Positions 1-5,568 of a stretch of DNA of 5,607 bases are shown here, piece by piece (position 1 is the stretch's first letter; each line of letters opens with the position of its first letter). Under the pieces are notes generated by a model that had not been told where the DNA came from, did not search any database, and saw nothing but the letters and a program-made list of their open reading frames with translations. The stretch is from Lachnoclostridium sp. UBA7122. Its GTDB lineage: Bacteria; Bacillota; Clostridia; Lachnospirales; Lachnospiraceae. Both the position numbers and the translations under genes were made by a program. The stretch is taken from positions 1 through 5,607 of the forward strand of contig DKXQ01000097.1 of the NCBI GenBank assembly GCA_002493085.1, read 5' to 3'.

Positions 1-43
1 AAAAATATACTATTTTCCACTTTTCTACAAAAATTTCCCAGGC

Positions 44-79
44 AAAGTTACACTGTTGCGGTCCGGATAGTGTAACTTT
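44..79. repeat. Perfect 11-bp inverted repeat (hairpin element)
   Basis: Positions 44-54 (AAAGTTACACT) are exactly complementary to 69-79 (AGTGTAACTTT), with a 14-base loop rich in G and C at its centre (GCGGTCCGG). Neither strand has a T-run directly after the stem, so it does not look like an intrinsic terminator. It lies more than 100 bases beyond the efp terminator, so it is unlikely to be part of the efp transcript. A related, diverged sequence is at 159-184. It may be a copy of a small dispersed repeat or a protein-binding palindrome; the sequence alone does not decide. Confidence 0.7.
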
Positions 80-158
80 ACATGGGTATATAAAAATTTA
101 TATATATTGTGATATATTTTTTTAAAATTTTTTCAAAAGACAGTGTGGTTTGTAATGA

Positions 159-184
159 AAAGGTACACTATTGCATATCCTGGA
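159..184. repeat. Diverged partial copy of the 44-67 repeat
   Basis: The sequence AAAGGTACACTATTGC followed by ATATCCTGGA lines up with 44-67 (AAAGTTACACTGTTGC, then GGTCCGGA). There is one mismatch in the first arm, one just after it, and small length and base changes in the loop. The right arm of the palindrome is missing here. Instead, CAGTGTGGTTT at 141-151, just to the left, can pair imperfectly with AAAGGTACACT. The similarity suggests a decayed second copy of the same element, but it is short and chance is not excluded. Confidence 0.45.
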
Positions 185-189
185 CTGAT

Positions 190-219
190 AAAAGCGGAAC
201 TATTTACAGTTCCGCTTTT
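190..219 (-). terminator. Intrinsic terminator after efp, possibly bidirectional
   Basis: Positions 190-201 (AAAAGCGGAACT) pair perfectly with 208-219 over 12 bp around a 6-base loop (202-207). Read on the minus strand, the stem ends in GCTTTT and starts 26 bases past the efp stop codon, as expected for the end of that transcript. On the plus strand the same hairpin ends in five T (216-220), so it could also stop transcription coming from the left. Confidence 0.85.
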
Positions 220-245
220 TACTATAATCCAAATCACTGGATAAA

Positions 246-800
246 TTATACCCTCTTAAGATATTCACCTGTACGTGTATCAATACTGATACGGTCGCCT
301 GTTTCTACAAAGAGTGGTACTGAGACCTGCGCACCCGTCTCTACAATAGCCGGCTTGCTTGCGCCCTGTGCTGTATCGCCTTTAAATCCTGGTTCTGTTT
401 CTGTTACTTCTAACTCTACGAAAAGAGGAGGCTCAATAGCAAATATCTCACCATTGTGTGAAAGCATCTTGACCATTTCATTTTCTTTGACAAATTTGAG
501 AGCGTCGCCAACCTGGTCTGCTGTCATATCAATCTGGTCATATGTCTCTGTATTCATGAAATGATACATGTCATCACTATATAAATACTGCATATCAGAA
601 CGTTCTATATGAGCCTGTGGGCATTTCTCAGTAGGACGGAAAGTTTTTTCAACTATGCCCCCGCTTTTAATATTTTTAAGCTTAGTCCTGACAAACGCTG
701 CTCCCTTACCAGGCTTTACATGCTGGAACTCAATTACCTGGTACACATTTCCCTCAAATTCGATAGTTAAACCATTTCTAAAATCACCTGCTGAAACCAT
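246..800 (-). CDS. efp: Translation elongation factor P (EF-P)
   Basis: EF-P is a cytoplasmic, tRNA-shaped factor that binds between the ribosomal P and E sites and promotes peptide bond formation at consecutive prolines. The 184-residue product has the usual family length. It opens with the typical AGDFRNGLTIEFEG strand region of the KOW-like domain I. The tip loop PGKGAA (residues 30-35) carries Lys32, the residue that is modified in many bacteria (5-aminopentanolylated in Bacillus subtilis). Two OB-fold domains follow (roughly residues 65-128 and 129-184), ending in the characteristic GDRISIDTRTGEYLKRV. The ATG is preceded by GAGGAGGAT at optimal distance (AGGAGG at 806-811, 5 bases from the start). 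The gene follows aroK by 106 bases with no convincing terminator or promoter between them, so read-through from the aro genes is plausible. No gene for a Lys32-modifying enzyme is visible here. The identity is very secure. Confidence 0.97.
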   Translation of the reverse strand: MVSAGDFRNGLTIEFEGNVYQVIEFQHVKPGKGAAFVRTKLKNIKSGGIVEKTFRPTEKCPQAHIERSDMQYLYSDDMYHFMNTETYDQIDMTADQVGDALKFVKENEMVKMLSHNGEIFAIEPPLFVELEVTETEPGFKGDTAQGASKPAIVETGAQVSVPLFVETGDRISIDTRTGEYLKRV

Positions 801-906
801 ATAATCCTCCTCATAAAAATATGTTTAAATATACTAATTTATATAAAACTGGTTGTTTAACAAAAAGTCCTTAATATAATGGTGGTTAACCTCTATATAG
901 TGTATC
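801..906 (-). other. aroK-efp intergenic spacer
   Basis: This 106-base A/T-rich spacer holds the efp ribosome binding site. It also holds TATAAA- and TATATT-like hexamers on the minus strand, but none is paired with a good -35 at 16-18 bases. A palindrome GGTTAACC near 885 has no T-run after it, so I see no aroK terminator. The simplest reading is that efp is at least partly co-transcribed with aroD-aroK, possibly with a weak promoter of its own. Confidence 0.5.
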
Positions 907-1437
907 TTATTTTGGAATATATTTCAAGTATGTATCCACTATTTTATCAGCTACTTCTTTTGGATTAAATCCATCTGTTTCAATTATAAAGTCTGCAGCA
1001 GCAATATATTTAGGCATCCTCTCCTCCATAAGCTTTTTAATATATGGAATATTCATATTTCCATTCAGAAGAGGTCTGCTTGTGCTTCCTTTTACATGTG
1101 AATATATTGTCTCAGGTGTAGCAGATAAAAGCACAATCCTGCCTGATTCTTTCATCTTCCTGACATTTTCCTTACGCAGGACAAGCCCTCCCCCACATGA
1201 TATCACAGATGGTTTAAGTTTTTTAATATCATCAAGTATCCCAGTCTCTAAACTGCGGAAATATTCCTCACCCTTTTTTTTAAATATTTCAGCAATGGCA
1301 CAACCCTCTTTTTCAACAACCATAATATCAGTGTCTTTTTCATTTACACTGAGAATCCGCCCCAAAGCTTTTGAAGTGCTGGTCTTTCCAACTCCCATAA
1401 ACCCTGTTAAAAAAATATGCCCTTTAAGATTAGCCAT
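907..1437 (-). CDS. aroK: Shikimate kinase
   Basis: The enzyme transfers phosphate from ATP to the 3-hydroxyl of shikimate, step five of the chorismate pathway, in the cytoplasm. The 176-residue length is normal for this NMP-kinase-like family. Visible motifs are the Walker A loop GFMGVGKT (12-19), the DTD pair (Asp35, Asp37) that contacts Mg and shikimate, FRSLE with Arg61, the GGG shikimate loop at 82-84, the lid arginine in SRPLL (Arg121), and the ERMPKY arginine (Arg140) that binds shikimate. All expected catalytic residues are present. The ATG lies 3 bases past the aroD stop. Its ribosome binding site AGGAAAGGA (1446-1454) sits inside the end of aroD, so the two genes are surely co-transcribed and probably translationally coupled. 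Whether it would be named aroK or aroL cannot be told from sequence; aroK is the usual choice for a single copy. Confidence 0.95.
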   Translation of the reverse strand: MANLKGHIFLTGFMGVGKTSTSKALGRILSVNEKDTDIMVVEKEGCAIAEIFKKKGEEYFRSLETGILDDIKKLKPSVISCGGGLVLRKENVRKMKESGRIVLLSATPETIYSHVKGSTSRPLLNGNMNIPYIKKLMEERMPKYIAAADFIIETDGFNPKEVADKIVDTYLKYIPK

Positions 1438-1440
1438 GTT

Positions 1441-2202
1441 TTATTTCCTTTCCTGGTTACTATGCAGTATGTTCATGATTTTTCTAAGCGTACCTGCTTC
1501 TATCTGTCCTGGTGCACTTGGCCTGCCTATACAGCCAAATGTTACTGCAGAACATGTAAATTCTGCTGCTGCCCTGCTTATAAGCCCTGTGTCTGCCATT
1601 GACATAGTAATTACAGGTTTGCCAAGTATCTGCCTTGCTTTTAAAGATGCCTCCATAAGCCTGATAACATCCATCCTGCATCCAGGCATAACTGCAATCT
1701 TAGGAATATCCGCCCCAGCACTAACCATATACTTAAGCCTGTCTATAATTTCATCCGTTCCAGGTGTTTGGTTAAAATCGTGGTAAGAACCTATTACTAC
1801 GGCTGACTTCTTAACATAACTTATAAGTTTGCTGGTATTTTTTGAACGGTAAACTTCAATATCTGCTATATCTGCATTTACTGCTGCCTCTTTTAACAGG
1901 ACAGAATACTCCTCATAACTTATGTCTTCCTGGCCGCCTTCATGTGCCGTCCTGAATGTAAAAAGCAAAGGCTTTTCTTTAAGAATTTCCTTAATACACA
2001 TAAGTGTTTTGTTTACAATATCTATATTGTGGAAATCCTTGTAGAAATCAACACGCCATTCCACCATATCTGCATCACTTTTATATATAATCTTTGCCAT
2101 CTTAAGTATATCTTCATGATTGCTCTCAATAATTGGAACACATATTTTAGGTATTCCGTCCCCAAGAAGCAGACTGCCAGCTTTTACTACATTATTCATC
2201 AT
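1441..2202 (-). CDS. aroD: Type I 3-dehydroquinate dehydratase
   Basis: This class I aldolase-fold (TIM barrel) enzyme dehydrates 3-dehydroquinate to 3-dehydroshikimate through a Schiff base, step three of the shikimate pathway. The 253-residue product matches the usual size of about 250. Key residues are in place: Glu48 and Arg50 in VEWRVD, Arg84 and Glu88 in FRTAHEGG, catalytic His141 in SYHDF, the Schiff-base lysine Lys168 in PKIAVMP, Arg210 in SMADTGLISR, and Ser229/Gln233 in the SAPGQ substrate-closing loop. The start is ATGATG. The first ATG (2202) has AAAGGA at 2211-2216, 8 bases away, which fits better than the second. Its first codons overlap the last codons of a 36-aa upstream peptide gene in another frame, and its own ribosome binding site lies inside that gene, so translation is likely coupled to it. 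aroK follows directly. Confidence 0.96.
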   Translation of the reverse strand: MMNNVVKAGSLLLGDGIPKICVPIIESNHEDILKMAKIIYKSDADMVEWRVDFYKDFHNIDIVNKTLMCIKEILKEKPLLFTFRTAHEGGQEDISYEEYSVLLKEAAVNADIADIEVYRSKNTSKLISYVKKSAVVIGSYHDFNQTPGTDEIIDRLKYMVSAGADIPKIAVMPGCRMDVIRLMEASLKARQILGKPVITMSMADTGLISRAAAEFTCSAVTFGCIGRPSAPGQIEAGTLRKIMNILHSNQERK

Positions 2203-2302
2203 TTAAACAATCCTTTGCTGCTGCCGTTATTGCTGTTACTATGCCAGCTACCACAACCGCCACAATAACTACTCCTGCTATTACTCCTGCTAATAAAACC
2301 AT
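2192..2302 (-). CDS. Small hydrophobic (membrane-like) peptide, 36 aa
   Basis: This short frame is the first gene after the promoter at 2346-2374. It starts MVLLAGVIAGVV and ends AAAKDCLNDE. Residues 2-28 contain no charged residue and are mostly Val, Ala, Ile and Gly, enough for one transmembrane helix. The tail carries one Lys, one Cys and four acidic or amide residues. The ribosome binding site is excellent: GGAGGTG at 2309-2315, 6 bases before ATG. The stop codon TAA (2192-2194) lies inside aroD, an 11-base overlap in another frame, and the aroD ribosome binding site falls in codons 29-31. I recognise no family. It could be a single-pass membrane peptide, or a leader peptide whose translation controls aroD. 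Codons 4-11 contain a 12-base tandem duplication (TAGCAGGAGTA at 2282-2292 and 2270-2280). Translation is likely on ribosome binding site and promoter evidence; function is unknown. Confidence 0.68.
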   Translation of the reverse strand: MVLLAGVIAGVVIVAVVVAGIVTAITAAAKDCLNDE

Positions 2303-2345
2303 TATAAACACCTCCAAATATTAAGATTTTATTACTTTTTCTTTA

Positions 2346-2374
2346 ATTATACTTCAAGATATACAATAAAACAA
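2346..2374 (-). promoter_or_regulatory. Promoter of the small peptide-aroD-aroK unit
   Basis: Minus-strand -35 TTGTTT (2369-2374) and -10 TATAAT (2346-2351) are separated by 17 bases. Transcription would begin near 2339, leaving a leader of about 37 bases before the 36-aa peptide gene. The -35 lies only 11 bases past the A-run of the ilvC terminator, so the two transcription units abut tightly. Confidence 0.75.
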
Positions 2375-2385
2375 GCATTTAATGC

Positions 2386-2417
2386 AAAAAACGGACATAT
2401 TTGGTATGCCCGTCTTT
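2386..2417 (-). terminator. Intrinsic terminator after ilvC
   Basis: On the minus strand ACGGGCATA (2405-2413) pairs with TATGTCCGT (2391-2399) through one G-T wobble around a 5-base loop. The outer AAAG can extend the stem into the T-run, and six T (2386-2391) follow the GC core. It begins 38 bases past the ilvC stop codon and separates the ilvN-ilvC unit from the aro unit. Confidence 0.88.
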
Positions 2418-2455
2418 GCTATTATTATTCGTTGCTATACATATAATCAATATAA

Positions 2456-3481
2456 TTAGTTATTGATAAGCTTATCATCCTCATTGTTCCAGCTATAAAG
2501 CTTACGTACTTCCTCACCAATTTTCTCAGCTGGATGTTCAGAAGCAACTTTTCTTAATGCTTTAAAGTGTGCCTGGCCACCTGCTGGCGACATATCTAAA
2601 AGGAAGTCCTTTGCAAATGTTCCATCCTGTATATCAGAAAGAATCTTCTTCATAGTCTTCTTGGTTTCTTCTGTAATAATCTTTGGTCCTGTTACATAAT
2701 CGCCATATTCTGCTGTATTTGAAATAGAATATCTCATGCCGGCAAAACCTGACTGGTAAATAAGGTCAACGATAAGCTTCATCTCATGTATACATTCAAA
2801 ATAAGCATTTCTTGGGTCATATCCAGCTTCGCAGAGAGTTTCAAAACCAGCCTGCATAAGTGCACATACACCACCACAAAGTACTGCCTGTTCACCAAAA
2901 AGGTCTGTCTCTGTCTCTGTACGGAATGTTGTCTCAAGGACACCAGCCCTTGCACCACCAATACCTAAAGCATATGCAAGTGCCATTTCCTGTGCCTTGC
3001 CTGTAGCATCCTGATGTACAGCAACAAGACATGGAACACCTTTGCCCTCCTGGTATTCTGAACGTACTGTATGTCCTGGTCCTTTTGGAGCAATCATTGT
3101 AACATCAACATCCTTTGGAGGAATAATCTGGTTAAAATGAATTGCAAAACCGTGTGCGAACATTAACATATTGCCTGCTTCAAGGTTTGGCGCAATATCT
3201 TTATTATACATAGCAGCCTGTTTTTCATCATTAATAAGAATCATAATAATATCTGCCTGCTTTGCAGCTTCTGCTGCAGTAAATACCTCAAAACCTTGTT
3301 TTACAGCTTTATCCCATGACTTTGAGCCCTCATAAAGACCAATTATTACATGGCAGCCTGAATCCTTTAAATTCAAAGCATGTGCATGTCCCTGGCTGCC
3401 ATAGCCAATTATAGCAATAGTCTTGCCTTCTAATAAGGATAAATTGCAATCCTCCTGATAAAAAATCCTTGCTTCTGACAT
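2456..3481 (-). CDS. ilvC: Ketol-acid reductoisomerase, class I (KARI)
   Basis: KARI converts 2-acetolactate or 2-aceto-2-hydroxybutyrate to the dihydroxy acids of the valine/leucine and isoleucine pathways, using Mg and NAD(P)H. The 341-residue length fits the short class I form. The N-terminal Rossmann domain (about 1-180) has GYGSQGHA at 26-33 and catalytic His110 in FAHGF. The C-terminal knotted domain carries the metal ligands Asp193 and Glu197 (ETDLFGEQ), Glu229 and Glu233 (ECIHEM), and Ser254. The cofactor-selecting loop reads GLYEGSKSW (48-56), where many family members have GLR at its start; Tyr50 and Glu51 may shift NADPH/NADH preference (inference). The ribosome binding site AGGAGGG (3489-3495) is 7 bases before the ATG. 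It follows ilvN by 63 bases without a terminator, so both genes form one transcript ending at the hairpin at 2386-2417. Confidence 0.97.
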   Translation of the reverse strand: MSEARIFYQEDCNLSLLEGKTIAIIGYGSQGHAHALNLKDSGCHVIIGLYEGSKSWDKAVKQGFEVFTAAEAAKQADIIMILINDEKQAAMYNKDIAPNLEAGNMLMFAHGFAIHFNQIIPPKDVDVTMIAPKGPGHTVRSEYQEGKGVPCLVAVHQDATGKAQEMALAYALGIGGARAGVLETTFRTETETDLFGEQAVLCGGVCALMQAGFETLCEAGYDPRNAYFECIHEMKLIVDLIYQSGFAGMRYSISNTAEYGDYVTGPKIITEETKKTMKKILSDIQDGTFAKDFLLDMSPAGGQAHFKALRKVASEHPAEKIGEEVRKLYSWNNEDDKLINN

Positions 3482-3544
3482 TTCTTTTCCCTCCTGTGAA
3501 AAAAACCAAATTTATATATACAAACCACTAAGCCCGCAAAAAAC

Positions 3545-4042
3545 CTATTCTTCTAAAAGAGTTTCCGCACCCCGGCCCAGGCCTGCAATCCCTGTACGTA
3601 CAAGCTCCTTAATCTCATAGCCGTCAAGAAGCTTAATAAAAGCATTTAATTTTGCCTGGTTGCCTGTAAGTTCAATCATCATGCTGTCTATACAGACATC
3701 AACGATTTTCGCCCGGAATATATCAGCAACTGCAACAACAGCTGGTCTTTCTTCCGCACTTACACCTACCGTAACAAGAACCAGTTCACGGCATACTGCA
3801 TGACCGCTTTTAAGTTCCTTTACACATCTTACATCTTCAAGCTTTGCAACCTGCTTTTCTATCTGGTCGAGTATACGGTCATCACCCCTGACCACAACCG
3901 TCATACGTGAAAATGCAGGATTTTCTGTCTCTCCGACTGTAAGACTATCTATGTTATATCCACGTCTGCTGAAAAGCCCGGCAACGCGGCTAAGAACTCC
4001 TGATGTATTATCTACAAGAATTGATAAAACCTTTTTTCTCAT
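3545..4042 (-). CDS. ilvN: Acetolactate synthase small (regulatory) subunit
   Basis: This subunit activates the catalytic IlvB chain and gives valine feedback inhibition. The 165-residue product has an N-terminal ACT domain (about 1-77) with the signature LVDNTSGVLSRVAGLFSRRG. Gly15 and Asn30 correspond to the valine-site positions Gly14 and Asn29 of E. coli IlvH, so feedback control is probably intact. The C-terminal acetolactate synthase small-subunit domain (about 84-160) ends in the typical ELVRTGIAGLGRG. The ribosome binding site GGAGG (4049-4053) is 6 bases before ATG; the stop is TAG. The gene is first in a two-gene unit with ilvC, behind a strong promoter. The catalytic subunit gene, which in many bacteria lies directly upstream, is absent; an unrelated ATPase gene is there instead. 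ilvB must be elsewhere in the genome if this subunit is functional. Confidence 0.96.
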   Translation of the reverse strand: MRKKVLSILVDNTSGVLSRVAGLFSRRGYNIDSLTVGETENPAFSRMTVVVRGDDRILDQIEKQVAKLEDVRCVKELKSGHAVCRELVLVTVGVSAEERPAVVAVADIFRAKIVDVCIDSMMIELTGNQAKLNAFIKLLDGYEIKELVRTGIAGLGRGAETLLEE

Positions 4043-4094
4043 GTCCTGCCTCCATGCTCTTCCTTATCTGCAACTATATTCTGCACTATGTTAG

Positions 4095-4123
4095 ATTTTA
4101 GCAATATGCTGCCCTTTTGTCAA
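4095..4123 (-). promoter_or_regulatory. Promoter of ilvN-ilvC
   Basis: A near-perfect sigma-A type promoter on the minus strand: -35 TTGACA (4118-4123), a 17-base spacer, and -10 TAAAAT (4095-4100). The start would fall near 4088, giving a leader of about 45 bases. That leader is too short for a T-box or an attenuator, and I see no terminator-like hairpin in it. Any regulation would therefore have to act at the promoter itself or upstream. Confidence 0.85.
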
Positions 4124-4166
4124 GAATTTTACAAAAAGTGTACATCTATCACTACGAACACTATGA

Positions 4167-5489
4167 TTACTGGTTACAAAGCTGGCAATAACTGCCTGCA
4201 AGGTGGTTGATAAACTGCTGTGCAGTCCTGCCTGATATTCCGCCATGGCTTAATTCCCATCTGTTTGCTTCCATACAAAGCTCCTCATCTGACAGCTTAA
4301 TCCCAGGATGCTTTGCCGCAAGTCCCTTTACAATATCAAAATACTCCTGCTGTGAAGGCTTATAGAATCCTATAGACACCCCAAAACGTGCAGCAAGTGA
4401 AAGCTTCTCCTGCATAGTATCAGAGCGGTGCAGTTCATCCTTTGACATATCAGAACGGTCACTCCAAGTTTCACGTATAAGATGCCTTCTGTTCGAGGTA
4501 GCATATATAAGCACATTTTCAGGCTTGGTTTCAAGTCCGCCTTCTATAACAGCCTTAAGATACTTATACTCTATTTCAAACTCTTCAAATGACAAATCAT
4601 CCATATAAATTATAAAACAGTAGTTTCTGTTTTTAATTTCTGAAATTATGCGTGACAAATCCTTAAATTCATGTTTATAAACCTCTATCATCCTAAGCCC
4701 TCTGCTATAATACATATTTAATACAGCCTTAATGCTAGTGGACTTTCCTGTACCCGCATCGCCAAAAAGAAGTACATTATTGGCACATCTTCCATTTAAA
4801 AATGCCTCTGTATTTTCAACAAGCTTCTGTTTCTGTGCCTCATACCCTATAATATCATCCAGTGTCATATTACCTGTAGACGTTATAGGAATTAAAATTT
4901 TATCTGCACTTTTATCATGTGATACCCTGAAAGCCTTATTAAGCCCGAACTTGCCAACACCATACTTTTTATAAAATCCCGTGACAATGTTATACATCTG
5001 CCTTTCATCAGTGGCACTTTCTATATCTGCGCTAAGTTCCTGTACTTTCTCACCTACACTTTTATTAGAAATCTGCCCGCTTTTAACAACTGCCTTATAA
5101 TCCAGAATGATACTAAAACAGTTTATTCCAAGCACACTTTCCATCTTAGAAAAATCATAATCAAAAAGCTTCTTAAATATGAGAAAATCCCCTCTTGCAA
5201 ATTCATTGACAGTACCTTCATTAGCTCCAACTTTTTCAGAAACAAGCGTAAACGGGTTTTCACTCATAGCCAGTATAAATGCAAGATAATTATGCCATAA
5301 ATTCTTATCAAAACCATAGCTTGTCGCAACATCTAATAACCTGTTTATCTCAACATAAATATCAGTTATAATATTCTCTTTAATATATTCACCAGATACA
5401 AATTTCTGGCATATATCCGCAAGCCTGAACAAAATGCTGTCCTCTCCTGCATTTCTGTAAATCACAAGTTTTGAAATTAAACGGTACAT
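4167..5489 (-). CDS. DUF815-family AAA+ P-loop ATPase, function unknown
   Basis: The 440-residue protein has an N-terminal region of about 200 residues, largely helical and without a motif I recognise, followed by a AAA+ module. The module shows Walker A GDAGTGKST (243-251), Walker B CFIIYMDD (291-298), sensor-1 YATSN with Asn333, the family-typical EKLSLAARFG segment, and a C-terminal SGRTAQQF (419-426) that may supply a sensor-2-like arginine. This arrangement matches the DUF815 family of predicted ATPases, whose role is not established. There is no signal peptide or membrane helix, so it is probably cytoplasmic. I place the start at the ATG at 5489 because GGAGGAGA (5494-5501) lies at ideal distance. 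An in-frame TTG at 5513 would put that ribosome binding site inside the gene and lacks one of its own. It has its own extended -10 promoter. The unit is separate from or loosely linked to ilvN downstream. The last residues contain a CxxC pair (Cys435, Cys438), probably incidental. Confidence 0.88.
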   Translation of the reverse strand: MYRLISKLVIYRNAGEDSILFRLADICQKFVSGEYIKENIITDIYVEINRLLDVATSYGFDKNLWHNYLAFILAMSENPFTLVSEKVGANEGTVNEFARGDFLIFKKLFDYDFSKMESVLGINCFSIILDYKAVVKSGQISNKSVGEKVQELSADIESATDERQMYNIVTGFYKKYGVGKFGLNKAFRVSHDKSADKILIPITSTGNMTLDDIIGYEAQKQKLVENTEAFLNGRCANNVLLFGDAGTGKSTSIKAVLNMYYSRGLRMIEVYKHEFKDLSRIISEIKNRNYCFIIYMDDLSFEEFEIEYKYLKAVIEGGLETKPENVLIYATSNRRHLIRETWSDRSDMSKDELHRSDTMQEKLSLAARFGVSIGFYKPSQQEYFDIVKGLAAKHPGIKLSDEELCMEANRWELSHGGISGRTAQQFINHLAGSYCQLCNQ

Positions 5490-5493
5490 ATAA

Positions 5494-5501
5494 TCTCCTC
5501 C
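5494..5501 (-). promoter_or_regulatory. Ribosome binding site fixing the ATPase start
   Basis: GGAGGAGA on the minus strand, with its GGAGG core at 5497-5501, is 7 bases from the ATG at 5489. It decides in favour of that ATG over the upstream in-frame TTG at 5513, whose first eight codons would otherwise run through this site. Confidence 0.9.
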
Positions 5502-5538
5502 AATGCAAAACAATTATAATTCCATCTGCCAGTTTTTC

Positions 5539-5568
5539 ATTATAGCACACTCCTGCCACTTTTGACAT
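5539..5568 (-). promoter_or_regulatory. Extended -10 promoter of the DUF815 ATPase gene
   Basis: The minus strand shows TGC directly before TATAAT (5539-5544), an extended -10 element. A moderate -35, ATGTCA (5563-5568), lies 18 bases upstream, matching TTGACA at four of six positions. Transcription would start near 5532, about 43 bases before the ATG at 5489. The remaining bases to 5607 hold no supported gene. Confidence 0.7.

Larger units (their letters stand above)
1..189. other. A/T-rich gene-free stretch left of the efp terminator
   Basis: No open frame on either strand here has a believable ribosome binding site or family resemblance. The interval 84-140 is almost purely A and T, with runs such as TATATATA and TTTTTTT. 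The only structure I can point to is the inverted repeat at 44-79 and its partial copy at 159-184. An A/T-rich stretch like this could hold the promoter of a gene beyond the left edge, but no -35/-10 pair with good spacing stood out. Confidence 0.6.

Noticed and set aside
109..564. 151-codon open frame on the plus strand opposite efp
   Set aside because: It is the complement of a clear efp gene, has no ribosome binding site, and crosses the efp terminator hairpin; its protein resembles no family.
1082..1786. 234-codon plus-strand frame across aroK and aroD
   Set aside because: It is antisense to two well-supported enzymes with all catalytic residues in place and has no start signal of its own.
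1942..2268. 108-codon plus-strand frame reaching into the aroD upstream region
   Set aside because: It is antisense to aroD and the small peptide gene, with low-complexity Leu/Pro residues at its end arising from the complement of the Ala/Val codons.
3482..3544. Internal promoter or terminator between ilvN and ilvC
   Set aside because: TATATATAAA is present on the minus strand but has no paired -35, and no GC-rich stem precedes the T-runs; the gap reads as a simple operon spacer.
4043..4094. T-box or attenuator ahead of ilvN
   Set aside because: The predicted leader is about 45 bases, with no specifier-like structure, no T-box sequence and no terminator hairpin.
4110..4135. CodY-like box overlapping the ilvN -35
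   Set aside because: A stretch around the -35 matches the AATTTTCWGAAAATT consensus at only about half of its positions, which is expected by chance in A/T-rich DNA.
4133..4162. Possible terminator after the ATPase gene
   Set aside because: AGTGT and ACACT can pair before a T-run on the minus strand, but the stem is only 5 bp with a 16-base loop. It is too weak to call, so read-through into ilvN remains possible.
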